Of a stretch of DNA of 64,000 nucleotides, positions 56,234 to 64,000 are shown one piece after another (position 1 is the stretch's first letter; the number at the start of each line of letters is the position of its first letter). The position numbers were made by a program, and so were the translations under genes. The stretch spans positions 1 to 64,000 of the forward strand of contig NZ_FZOF01000012.1 of NCBI RefSeq assembly GCF_900188405.1, in the 5' to 3' direction. The notes under the pieces were generated by a model. The model did not search any database. It saw only the letters and a list, made by a program, of their open reading frames with translations, and was not told the origin of the DNA. The DNA comes from Actinacidiphila glaucinigra (GTDB taxonomy: Bacteria; Actinomycetota; Actinomycetes; Streptomycetales; Streptomycetaceae).

Positions 56234-56995
56234 TCAGCGTGGTTCCGCGGCGGCGAGTCCGCCCCAGACGACGAGGCGGTGGGTGGAGGTGAATTCGGGG
56301 GTGCAGGTGGTGAGGGTGATGTAGTGGCCGGGGCCGGTCATGTGGCGGCGGGGGTGGACGGTGCTGTGGGGGACGGGGGCGATGACGGTGCCGTCGGCGG
56401 GGGTGGTGCGGGGGACGGTCTGCCGGACGACGTAGGTGTAGCGCGTGGTGGCGGTCTCGACGACGAGGGTGTCTCCGGGGCGGAGCCGGTCGATGCGGCG
56501 GAAGGGTTCGCCGTGGGTGTTGCGGTGGCCGGCGAGGGCGAAGTTGCCGGGTTGTCCGGGCTGGGCGGTGTGGGGGTAGTGGCCGGCGTATCCGCGGTTG
56601 AGGACCTTGGCGCGGCTGATGCCTTCGGCGATGGGGGCGGTGACGCCGATGCGGGGGATGCGGAGGACGGCGTAGGCCTGGGAGGGCCGTGGCGTGCTGG
56701 TGAGGGTGCGGCCGGTGGTGCGGGAGTGGTTGCCGGGGGCGGGGACGGGGGCGCCGTCGGCCGCTGATTGGTCCGATGTCTCGGGGGTGGGGGCGGCGGG
56801 GGTGCCGGCGCGGTCCCATTGGCGTTCCAGGGTGGTCACCCGGTCCGTGGCGGCGGCGTGCGCCTGCAGATTGGTCCACCACAGCTGGTGGGCGACGAGC
56901 AGCAGCAGGACGGCGCCGAGGGTGAGGGCGGCTTCGCCGGCGCCCCACAGCGCGCGTCCCTGCCAGCGCAGTGGGGCGGGGGTGCGGGTGGGCAT
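56234..56995 (-). CDS. Class E sortase
   Basis: 253 residues with one N-terminal membrane helix (about 22-40), a Pro-rich stalk, and the sortase barrel. The catalytic triad is visible: His157 (LAGHRNTHG), Cys231 (TLTTCTPEF) and Arg240 (THRLVVWG). It anchors surface proteins with LAXTG-type signals to the cell wall; chaplins are one class in Streptomyces. TACCGT ends six bases before the start, so it may be leaderless. Confidence 0.88.
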   Translation of the reverse strand: MPTRTPAPLRWQGRALWGAGEAALTLGAVLLLLVAHQLWWTNLQAHAAATDRVTTLERQWDRAGTPAAPTPETSDQSAADGAPVPAPGNHSRTTGRTLTSTPRPSQAYAVLRIPRIGVTAPIAEGISRAKVLNRGYAGHYPHTAQPGQPGNFALAGHRNTHGEPFRRIDRLRPGDTLVVETATTRYTYVVRQTVPRTTPADGTVIAPVPHSTVHPRRHMTGPGHYITLTTCTPEFTSTHRLVVWGGLAAAEPR

Positions 56996-57065
56996 GCCGG
57001 CACGGTAGATGACGTCGCGTCAGATTCCCAGGCCGCGGCCCCGCCCGCAACGCGCCGACGCCCCG

Positions 57066-58382
57066 CTATCCCGCGAGGAGCCGGGACACAGAGTAGATGA
57101 CCAGGCCCGCCAGCGAGCCGACGACGGTGCCGTTGATCCGGATGAACTGCAGGTCGCGTCCGACGTTGGCCTCGATCTTGCGGGTGGTCTGCTCGGGGTC
57201 CCAGCCGGCGATGGTGTCGGTGATCAGCGCGGTGATCTCGTCGCGGTAGGTGGTGACCACATAGGTGGCGGCGTCCTCCAGCCAGCCGTCGATCTTGGCG
57301 GTCAGCCGCGGGTCCTCCGTCATCCGCGCGCCCAGGGACAGCAGTGAGGCCCGGGCACGCAGCCGCAGTTCGCTGCGCTCGTCCTCGGCGGCGGCGACGA
57401 TCATGCCGCGGACCGAGCCCCACGCGGACTCGATGAGGTCCTGGACCTCGTTGCGGGCGATCAGGTCCTTCTTGAGTCGTTCGACGCGGGCGCGGGTGTC
57501 GGGGTCGGACTGCAGCTCGACGGCGAAGTCGGCCAGGAAGCGGTCGATCGCCTCGCGCGCGGGATGCTCGGGCATGTCCCGCATCTCGGCGGTGAAGCGC
57601 ACGAGTTCCTTGTAGACGCGTTCGCCGACCCGGCGGTCCACGAAGCGCGGCGTCCAGCCGGGGGCGCCTCCCTGGACGGCGTGCATCACCGAGTCGGAGT
57701 GCTCGACCAGCCAGTCGTGGGCGCGGACGCAGACCAGGTCGACCACGCGCCGGTGCCCGCCGTCGGCGACGACGCGCTCCAGCATCTTGCCTATCCCCGG
57801 GGCGATCTCCTGGGCGTCGGCGCGCCGGGTGATGGCCTCGCCGACGACGGCCTGGACGTCGGAGTCGCGCAGCACGGTCAGCGCGCCGCGCAGCGCCGCC
57901 GCGCCCTGTTCGGTGACGCGGTCGGCGTGCTCGGGGTTTTCCAGCCAGGCGCCGAGCCGCCGGGCGATGCCGACCTTGCGCAGCCGGGTGCGGACGACCT
58001 GCGGGGACAGGAAGTTCTCGCCGACGAAGTCGCCGAGGGTGCGGCCGAGCGCGTCCTTCTTCGTGGGGATGATCGCGGTGTGCGGGATGGGCAGGCCGAG
58101 GGGCCTGCGGAAGAGCGCGGTGACCGCGAACCAGTCGGCGAGCGCGCCGACCATGCCCGCCTCGGCGGCCGCCGCGACATAGCCGGACCACGCGCCGGCT
58201 CCCGCCGACTCGGCCCATCTGGCCAGCGCGTAGACCGCGGTGGCCACCAGCAGCAGGCCGGTGGCGATCACCTTCATACGTCGTACGCCGCGCCGCCGGC
58301 CCTCGTCGGCGGGGCTGTACGAGAACGCCGGAGTCGGGTCTTGGTCCGATCCGGTCACCGGAGCCGTTTTCATCCGCCGCAT
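57066..58382 (-). CDS. DUF445 membrane protein
   Basis: 438 residues with an N-terminal membrane segment (KVIATGLLLVATAVYALARW) and a C-terminal one (TVVGSLAGLVIYSVSRLLAG). In between is a long amphipathic helical part with the DUF445 signatures MVGALADWFAVTALFRRPLGLPIPHTAIIPTKKDALGRTLGDFVGENFL. No function established. ATG 58382 is close to AAGGAG; ATG 58373 is an alternative. Confidence 0.85.
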   Translation of the reverse strand: MRRMKTAPVTGSDQDPTPAFSYSPADEGRRRGVRRMKVIATGLLLVATAVYALARWAESAGAGAWSGYVAAAAEAGMVGALADWFAVTALFRRPLGLPIPHTAIIPTKKDALGRTLGDFVGENFLSPQVVRTRLRKVGIARRLGAWLENPEHADRVTEQGAAALRGALTVLRDSDVQAVVGEAITRRADAQEIAPGIGKMLERVVADGGHRRVVDLVCVRAHDWLVEHSDSVMHAVQGGAPGWTPRFVDRRVGERVYKELVRFTAEMRDMPEHPAREAIDRFLADFAVELQSDPDTRARVERLKKDLIARNEVQDLIESAWGSVRGMIVAAAEDERSELRLRARASLLSLGARMTEDPRLTAKIDGWLEDAATYVVTTYRDEITALITDTIAGWDPEQTTRKIEANVGRDLQFIRINGTVVGSLAGLVIYSVSRLLAG

Positions 58383-58546
58383 CCACTCCTTCCGCGTATC
58401 GTCCACACCACACTCTTCGAGTGGAACGAACAACGAGTTCCCGGCGTCCGACAATGCAGACGGGCAGGCCCCACGTCTCCATGGGATCATGGCGGCAGCG
58501 GATCGCGCCGGTTTCCCGCCCTTTGATCCCAGGAGTGAAGCGCCGC

Positions 58547-59872
58547 ATGGCCAGATCGTCGGGTTATGCACTGCTCGCCGGAATTGTCGCGCTGGCCGCG
58601 GTCATCTCCGCCGCGATCTTCGTCACCGCCGACCGTACCGGCGCCTCCGGCCGCTCCGGCGGGCCCGTCGTGGCGGCCGGACTGCCCGGTGTCCCCAACC
58701 AGGCCGCGCCCGCGGCGTCCGGTTCGTGGGTGGGTACCTGGTCGACGTCCCCGGTGGGCGGCGAGCCGAACGCCCCGGACGGCTACGCGGGGTGGTCGAT
58801 CCGCAACGTGGTGCACACCAGTGTCGGCGGCACCTCGGCGCGCGTCCACCTCTCCAACCTCTTCGGCCGCACCCCGCTGCAGATCGGCCGGGCGACGGTC
58901 GCCGTCGCGGCCGCCCCGGGGTCGCCCGCGGCGGCGGGCGGCACGATGCGGTCGCTCACCTTCGGCGGGCGGACGCAGGTGCGGATCCCCGCGGGCGGCA
59001 GTGTCGTCAGCGATCCCGTGCAACTGGCCGTTCCGCAGGCGGCGGACCTGCTGGTGACGACGTACACCCCGCAGGCCTCGGGCCCGGTGACGTACCACCC
59101 GCGGGCGCAGCAGACCTCGTTCATGGCGTTCGGCGAGCGCGCCGCGCGCAGTGACGGCGCCGCGTACACCACGCGGACCCCGTACTGGCGCTACGTCACG
59201 GGGGTGGACGTCTTCACGCGGCAGGCGGCCGGGTCGGTGGTGCTGTTCGGCGACTCGATCACCGACGGCATCACGGCCACCCCGGGCGCGAACCACCGCT
59301 GGCCGGACCGCCTGGCGACGCGGCTGCGCGGCTCCGGCGACCGGGGGCTGCGGCTCGGCGTCCTCAACCAGGGGATCAGCGGGAACCGGGTGCTGCGCGA
59401 CGGCGAGTACGGCGGCAATCCCAGCGGTCTGAGCCGCCTGGAACGTGACGCGCTGTCCCAGACCGGTGTGCGTACGCTCGTCGTCGAGCTGGGTATCAAC
59501 GACGTGCTGCGGCCGCCGCAGCGGACCGGCGCGCAGGAGATCGTCTCGGGGCTGCGGGAGATCGTGGCGCGCGGTCACGAGCGCGGGCTGCGGGTGCTGG
59601 GCGCCACGCTGACCCCGTGCGGTGGCCACGCAGGCTACAACACGCACTCCGAGGCGGTGCGGCAGCAGGTGAACGCCGCGATCCGGGCGGGCACGGTGTT
59701 CGACGAGGTGATCGACTTCGACCGGGCGCTGCGCGACCCGAACCGGCCCTCCGCGCTGCTGCCCGCCTACGACTCCGGTGACCACCTGCACCCCAGTGAC
59801 GCCGGATTCCTGCGCATGGCGGAGACTGTGAAGTTGTCGCTGCTCAAGGGCGGCGTGGCGGCCAAGGTGTGA
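58547..59872 (+). CDS. Secreted SGNH/GDSL hydrolase
   Basis: 441 residues. A single N-terminal membrane helix or signal (YALLAGIVALAAVISAAIFVTA) and a ~200-residue extracellular N-domain (GSWVGTWSTSPVGGE) precede the SGNH esterase domain: Ser237 in FGDSITDG, Gly in GISGNRVL, Asn in GINDVL, Asp412 and His415 in DHLHPSD. It probably deacetylates extracellular esters. ATG 58547 is the likely start. Confidence 0.85.
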   Translation: MARSSGYALLAGIVALAAVISAAIFVTADRTGASGRSGGPVVAAGLPGVPNQAAPAASGSWVGTWSTSPVGGEPNAPDGYAGWSIRNVVHTSVGGTSARVHLSNLFGRTPLQIGRATVAVAAAPGSPAAAGGTMRSLTFGGRTQVRIPAGGSVVSDPVQLAVPQAADLLVTTYTPQASGPVTYHPRAQQTSFMAFGERAARSDGAAYTTRTPYWRYVTGVDVFTRQAAGSVVLFGDSITDGITATPGANHRWPDRLATRLRGSGDRGLRLGVLNQGISGNRVLRDGEYGGNPSGLSRLERDALSQTGVRTLVVELGINDVLRPPQRTGAQEIVSGLREIVARGHERGLRVLGATLTPCGGHAGYNTHSEAVRQQVNAAIRAGTVFDEVIDFDRALRDPNRPSALLPAYDSGDHLHPSDAGFLRMAETVKLSLLKGGVAAKV

Positions 59873-59897
59873 CGAGTACGGACGGACGGCGACACCC

Positions 59898-61010
59898 ATG
59901 ACGGAGCACGCGGGCGGGCTGCCCGGCTACGCGGAGCACTTCGGCGAGCCCGAGGGGTACCTGGACTTCGCCCGCTACGGCCCGCCCTCGCGGGACGTCC
60001 TGGACGCGACGGCGGCCGCCCTTGCGGCGTCGGCGGAGGCCGACCACACCACCGTCAACGACCTGATGCGGGCCGAGCCTCGGGCCCGGGCCGCGGCGGC
60101 CCGGCTGGCGGGCACGGACACCGAGCACGTGGCGCTGCTGCCCAACGCCTCCACCGGGATTTTCCACGCCGCCTTCGGCGTGCCCGGCGGCGCCGTCCTG
60201 GTGCCGTCGGCCGACTTCCCCGCCAACCACTACCCGTGGCGGCGCGCGGCCGCCCTGGGCCGGGCGGTGCCGCGCTGGCTGGACGGCGCGCCGACCCCCG
60301 ACGCGGTGCGCGAGGCGCTGACGGACGAGGTGGTGGCGGTCTCGGTCAGCGCCGTGGACTTCCGCACCGGCTACCGGGCCGATCTGGCGGCGCTGCGCGA
60401 GGTCGTCGGGGACCGGCTGCTCGTGGTGGACGCGATGCAGGCGTTCGGCGTCGCCGAGCTGCCGTGGCAGGCGGCGGACGTGGTCGTCGCGGGCGGCCAG
60501 AAGTGGTTGCGGGCGAGCTGGGCGACCGGTTTCGCGGCGCTGTCGGACCGGGCCCTGGAGCGGCTGGAGCCCACGCTGACGGGGTGGACCGGGGTCGAGG
60601 ACGTCGCCGTCTTCGACGACACCGAGCACCCGGTCGCGCCGGACGCGCTGCGCTGGAGCATCACCAATCTGAGCCCGGTGACGGCGGCGGCCTTCGCGGT
60701 GGCACTGGAACTGGTCGAGGGTGTCGGGGTGGCCGCGATCGAGGGTCACGTGGCACGCCGGGTCGACGAGCTGATCGACGTGGTCCGCTCGGCCGGCGGG
60801 CAGGTGCTGTCCCCGGTGGCCCGTGCCGAGCGGGCGGGCATCGTGTCCTTCGCGGTGCCGGACGTGGACCCGGCGCAGGTCGCCAAGGCGCTGCACGAGC
60901 ACGGGGTGACCCCGTCGGTGCGGGCGGACTCCGTGCGGCTGTCTGCGCACGCGTCGACCACGGCGGGCGCGGTGGAGCGGGTGCGCGCGGCGCTGTCCTC
61001 GCTGCGCTGA
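59898..61010 (+). CDS. Class V aminotransferase / cysteine desulfurase-like PLP protein
   Basis: 370 residues. PLP Lys202 in AGGQKWLRASW, Asp in VVDAMQAFG and the class V fold, closest to isopenicillin-N-epimerase-like proteins and not to IscS (no mobile catalytic Cys loop seen). Substrate unknown. Starts 25 bases after the esterase, so probably the same operon. Confidence 0.85.
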   Translation: MTEHAGGLPGYAEHFGEPEGYLDFARYGPPSRDVLDATAAALAASAEADHTTVNDLMRAEPRARAAAARLAGTDTEHVALLPNASTGIFHAAFGVPGGAVLVPSADFPANHYPWRRAAALGRAVPRWLDGAPTPDAVREALTDEVVAVSVSAVDFRTGYRADLAALREVVGDRLLVVDAMQAFGVAELPWQAADVVVAGGQKWLRASWATGFAALSDRALERLEPTLTGWTGVEDVAVFDDTEHPVAPDALRWSITNLSPVTAAAFAVALELVEGVGVAAIEGHVARRVDELIDVVRSAGGQVLSPVARAERAGIVSFAVPDVDPAQVAKALHEHGVTPSVRADSVRLSAHASTTAGAVERVRAALSSLR

Positions 61011-61372
61011 CCCGCGGGGCGGGGACACCACCCCGCCCGGCCCGCGCCCCGGCCACCGGCTGGCCGGGCAGGGAACACCGCGGTGCCGGGGAGGACCTGT
61101 CCGGGCGATCGGCGGCTGCCGCACTGCGCGCGGGCTTCGCGGCGTCGGCCCGACCCGCCGCGCCGTCGTGGGGGACGGGGTCGCCGTCGAGGACCCTTCC
61201 CGCGCGGGCTGCCGGCTGCGGCACGCGTCGTCACGTCGGCCGCGCGATGCACGCAGGACGTTCCCGCGGCGCCCCCGGGAGGGCGGCGCCGGCCAAGTCC
61301 CCCGCAGGACCCGGAGGTCGTGGACGCCTGTGGCGCCGGCCCGCTCGCACCGCCGGGACGGCGGAGGCCGCC
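61011..61372. other. Spacer between convergent genes
   Basis: GGGCGGGG-acacca-CCCCGCCC (61017-61038) is a small terminator-like stem right after the aminotransferase gene. The remaining bases show no gene or repeat; apparent frames have poor codon use. Confidence 0.45.
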
Positions 61373-62350
61373 TCAGGCAGGAGCGGTGCTGCTCGCCGCG
61401 TACATGCGGGCGATGACGTCCTCGATGGCGGGTTCGCGCACCGACAGGTCGACGACGCCGTGCCGCGCGGCGAGTTCGGCGACCAGGGGCGCCGCGCTGG
61501 CGGCCGCGGGGAAGGCGATCCACTGCCGGGGGCCTTCGACGCGTTCGCAGCGGGCGCCGGGCAGTTCCACCGGTGGCAGCTCCCGCTCGAAGTCGACGAC
61601 GAGGGTGCGCTCGCTGTCGCCGGCGGCGTGCAGCCCGTCGAGGCCGCCGTCGTACACCAGGCGGCCGTGGTCGATGACCATGACGCGGCGGCACAACTGC
61701 TCGATGTCGGTGAGGTCGTGCGTGGTGAGCAGCACGGTGGTGCCCTGCTCGGTGTTGACGGTCCGCAGGAACGCGCGGACCTTCGCCTTGCTGACGACGT
61801 CCAGCCCGATGGTCGGCTCGTCGAGGTAGAGCACCTCGGGGTCGTGCAGGAGCGCCGCGGCGATGTCGCCGCGCATGCGCTGGCCGAGCGAGAGCTGCCG
61901 TACGGGGACGTCCAGGAGCGGTGCGAGGTCGAGCAGGCCGACGCAGCGGTCGAGGTTGCGGCGGTAGCGGGCGGCGTCGATGCGGTACATGCGGCGCACG
62001 AGTTCGTAGGAGTCGCGCAGCGGCAGGTCCCACCACAAGGTGGTGCGCTGGCCGAAGACGACGCCGATGCGGCGGGCGAGCCGGGTGCGTTCGCGGGAGG
62101 GGTCGATGCCGGCGACGCGCAGGCGCCCGCCGCTGGGGGTGAGGATGCCGGTGAGCATCTTGACGGTGGTGGACTTGCCGGCGCCGTTGGGCCCGATGTA
62201 GCCGACGACCTGGCCGGCGGGGACGGTGAAGGAGATGCCGTCCACGGCGCGCACCTGCCGGCGTTCCCGGCGCAGCGGGCCGGTGCGGCGGCGTACGTCG
62301 AAGACCTTCTCGACGCGGTCGAGTTCGATGAGGGCGGTCATGTCGGGCAT
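61373..62350 (-). CDS. ABC-2 transporter ATP-binding protein
   Basis: 325 residues. Walker A GPNGAGKST, signature LSLGQRMRGDIA, Walker B VLYLDEPTIGLD, TTHDLTDIEQL. The Leu-Gly-Gln variant of the signature and the ~90-residue C-terminal extension mark exporters with two ABC-2 permeases. Its ATG at 62350 shares a base with the stop of the permease gene. Substrate unknown. Confidence 0.88.
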   Translation of the reverse strand: MPDMTALIELDRVEKVFDVRRRTGPLRRERRQVRAVDGISFTVPAGQVVGYIGPNGAGKSTTVKMLTGILTPSGGRLRVAGIDPSRERTRLARRIGVVFGQRTTLWWDLPLRDSYELVRRMYRIDAARYRRNLDRCVGLLDLAPLLDVPVRQLSLGQRMRGDIAAALLHDPEVLYLDEPTIGLDVVSKAKVRAFLRTVNTEQGTTVLLTTHDLTDIEQLCRRVMVIDHGRLVYDGGLDGLHAAGDSERTLVVDFERELPPVELPGARCERVEGPRQWIAFPAAASAAPLVAELAARHGVVDLSVREPAIEDVIARMYAASSTAPA

Positions 62351-63153
62351 CAGCTCCCGGTGCTCCGGTACGAACGAAGGCCCGCCCGCCAGGCGGCGCC
62401 GGCCAGGGCGCAGCAGGCGACGGCGACCAACGGCGGGGCGAAGTCCACCCAGCCGGGCAGGCCCAGGGGGTCCTGGCGGCCCAGGATGCGCAGGGCGGGC
62501 AGCCAGTTGACGAAGGCGAGGGGCATCACGAAGGTGACGCCGCGCACGAGTTCCTTCGCGAACACCGACGGCGGGTACTGCAGCAGGGTGGCGCCGCCGT
62601 AGGTGAAGGAGTTCTGCACCTCCGAGGCGTCGCCGGCCCAGAACTGGAAGGCCGCGCCGGCGACGAAGACCGCGCCGAAGATCCCGGCGCCGCTGAGCAG
62701 CATCATCGGCAGCAGCACCAGGTCCAGGGCGGTCCAGTGCAGTTCCAGACGGGTCACCGACCAGACCAGGACGAGCAGTCCCTGGACGATCCGGCCGATC
62801 CGGCGCAGCGCGAAGCGGTCGGCGGCGACCTGGGCGAGGACGGGCACGGGCCGCACCAGGAGGGTGTCGAGCGTGCCGTCGCGGACCCGGCCGCCGAGCC
62901 GTTCCATGCTGCCCAGGGCGAGGTCGGCGAGGCCGAAGGCGGTGCCGGCGGTGCCGTAGAGGAAGGCGACCTCGGGCAGCGAGAAGCCGCCGAGCCGGTC
63001 GACCTGGGAGAACATCAGCAGGATCGCGAGGAAGTCCAGCCCGGTGGCGGCGAAGTTGACGGCCGCGGTCATGAGGAACGACGCCCGGTACGCCAGGGCC
63101 GAGCGGGTCCACATCCACACGATCAGCCCGTAGGCGCGCAGTCCCTCAGCCAC
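62350..63153 (-). CDS. ABC-2 family permease
   Basis: 267 residues, six membrane helices, DUF990/ABC-2 type (LIVWMWTRSALAYRASFLMTAAVN; LDTLLVRPVPVLAQV; SFTYGGATLLQYPPSVF). GTG 63153 overlaps the upstream permease by eight bases. Works with the ATPase and the other permease as a heteromeric exporter. Confidence 0.85.
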   Translation of the reverse strand: MAEGLRAYGLIVWMWTRSALAYRASFLMTAAVNFAATGLDFLAILLMFSQVDRLGGFSLPEVAFLYGTAGTAFGLADLALGSMERLGGRVRDGTLDTLLVRPVPVLAQVAADRFALRRIGRIVQGLLVLVWSVTRLELHWTALDLVLLPMMLLSGAGIFGAVFVAGAAFQFWAGDASEVQNSFTYGGATLLQYPPSVFAKELVRGVTFVMPLAFVNWLPALRILGRQDPLGLPGWVDFAPPLVAVACCALAGAAWRAGLRSYRSTGS

Positions 63154-63946
63154 CCTGGACCACCACCTTGCGGGTGGCCGCGGACTGCAGCAGCCGCCCC
63201 GCGCCGAGCAGGAGGACCGCCCAGGCCGCCTGGAAGGCCAGGGCCGCGGCGAGGGCACCGCCGGTGTGCCGGCCGAGCAGGATGTCGGCGGGCACCTGCA
63301 GCAGCGCCGACCAGGGCAGCACCAGGGCGATCGCGGAGAGGTCGCCGGGGAAGGCGTTGAGGGGCAGCAGCATGCCGGAGAAGAAGAGCGTGGACAGGCC
63401 GGAGACGGCGACGATCCCGGTGCCGTCCATGAGCCAGAAGACGCTGAGGACGACGAGGTAGCGCAGGGCGAAGCTGACGAGGACGCCGAGGGCGACCGAC
63501 AGCAGGAAGAACGCCCAGGTGGCGGGGGAGGCCGGGAGGGCGAGGTCGAAGGCGAGGGCGCCGCAGGCCATGGGTACCGCGCCGCGGGCGAGCAGCTGGT
63601 AGCCGGCCCGGCCGAGGTCGGCGGCGAGCCACCAGGCCTGCAGGTCGGCGGGGCGGTGCAGGTCGACGGCGATGTCGCCGCTGCGGACCCGCTCGATCAG
63701 CTCGTCCTGGAAGCCGCCGCCCATGAGGGAGGACGTCGCGAACAGCGCCTGGCCGATCCAGACGTACGTCAACGCCATGGACTGGTCGTAGCCCCCGAGG
63801 TGCGGCCGTTCGTGCCAGAGGGCGATGTAGGTGTATGCGGTGATGAAGCCGAAGACGGTGTTGGTGAAGACGCCGGCCGCGGTGGCCACCCGGTACGTCG
63901 CGTGGCGCCGGAAGCCGCTCGCCGCCACGGTCGCGTACAGGTGCAT
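63146..63946 (-). CDS. ABC-2 family permease
   Basis: 266 residues, six membrane helices (TNTVFGFITAYTYIALW; GFQDELIERVRSGDIAVDLHRPADLQAWW). First gene of the exporter operon; GGAGGAGGGACC is its ribosome site. The promoter lies in the final 54 bases of the window or beyond it. Confidence 0.85.
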   Translation of the reverse strand: MHLYATVAASGFRRHATYRVATAAGVFTNTVFGFITAYTYIALWHERPHLGGYDQSMALTYVWIGQALFATSSLMGGGFQDELIERVRSGDIAVDLHRPADLQAWWLAADLGRAGYQLLARGAVPMACGALAFDLALPASPATWAFFLLSVALGVLVSFALRYLVVLSVFWLMDGTGIVAVSGLSTLFFSGMLLPLNAFPGDLSAIALVLPWSALLQVPADILLGRHTGGALAAALAFQAAWAVLLLGAGRLLQSAATRKVVVQGG

Positions 63947-64000
63947 GGTCCCTCCTCCCGGTGTGGGGAACGGGTCCGCCCGTTCGCGCGCAAGCGCCCG

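Noticed and set aside
61087-61372. Open frames through the region after the aminotransferase gene
   Set aside because: Codon use is poor, there is no homology by eye and no ribosome site.

Overview
This is a 64 kb piece of an actinobacterial chromosome, almost certainly Streptomyces. Evidence: very high GC with strong G/C at third codon positions, many GTG starts, an SsgA-like sporulation protein (SsgG type), DasR-type operators at GlcNAc transport genes, RDD and DUF2510 membrane proteins, a class E sortase, and the malic enzyme, hup, murA, hpd, clpS, cysM, nagE and rph gene order. From memory this order resembles the S. coelicolor core region around SCO2952 down to about SCO2890. I could not check that.

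Layout. 0.4-8.7 kb: HelD-type RNA polymerase-associated ATPase, NAD-type malic enzyme with an ACT domain, HU protein, MurA, AlgH/YqgE protein, DUF3039 protein, membrane protein of unknown function. 8.8-15.4 kb: cytosolic GH20 hexosaminidase behind a DasR-like site, a strong RNA hairpin, then a three-gene molybdo-flavoenzyme operon with an atypical Fe-S subunit and a catalytically degenerate large subunit. 15.4-25 kb: tRNA-Cys, Asp-nucleophile alpha/beta hydrolase, MFS pump, Fic/Doc-type toxin pair, a 480-bp inverted repeat, SF2 helicase, IclR regulator, Lon-like protease, ArsR-MFS operon. 25-33 kb: OpuC-type quaternary-amine ABC operon read in line with an Lrp gene, divergent hpd, a glycolate-oxidase-like flavoprotein, ssgG. 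33-39.7 kb: three consecutive RDD membrane proteins, a secreted M6 protease, small proteins. 39.7-47.5 kb: pncB-pncA (NAD salvage) divergent from clpS-DUF2017, an amino-acid permease, then mec, a short Cys-rich leader peptide, cysO and cysM (protein-thiocarboxylate cysteine synthesis), and a metallo-beta-lactamase-fold hydrolase. 47.5-52.7 kb: the GlcNAc PTS genes nagE2, nagE1 and nagF with three DasR operators, then rph, a lipoprotein, rdgB and tRNA-Leu. 52.7-64 kb: tandem HNH nucleases (one frameshifted, atypical codon use), FAH-family hydrolase, YidC paralogue, DUF6412, sortase, DUF445, SGNH esterase, class V aminotransferase and an ABC-2 exporter operon.

Themes. DasR sites tie the hexosaminidase to the PTS genes: one cleaves GlcNAc oligomers and the other imports GlcNAc. 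Many genes have a -10 hexamer 6 to 8 bases from the start codon, so leaderless transcripts look common. No complete phage, IS element or CRISPR array was seen. The most unusual features are the cysO leader peptide with the tailed CysO, the motif-poor molybdenum subunit, the nested hairpin at 10.55 kb, the large inverted repeat at 18.7-19.2 kb, and the broken HNH duplicate beside tRNA-Leu.
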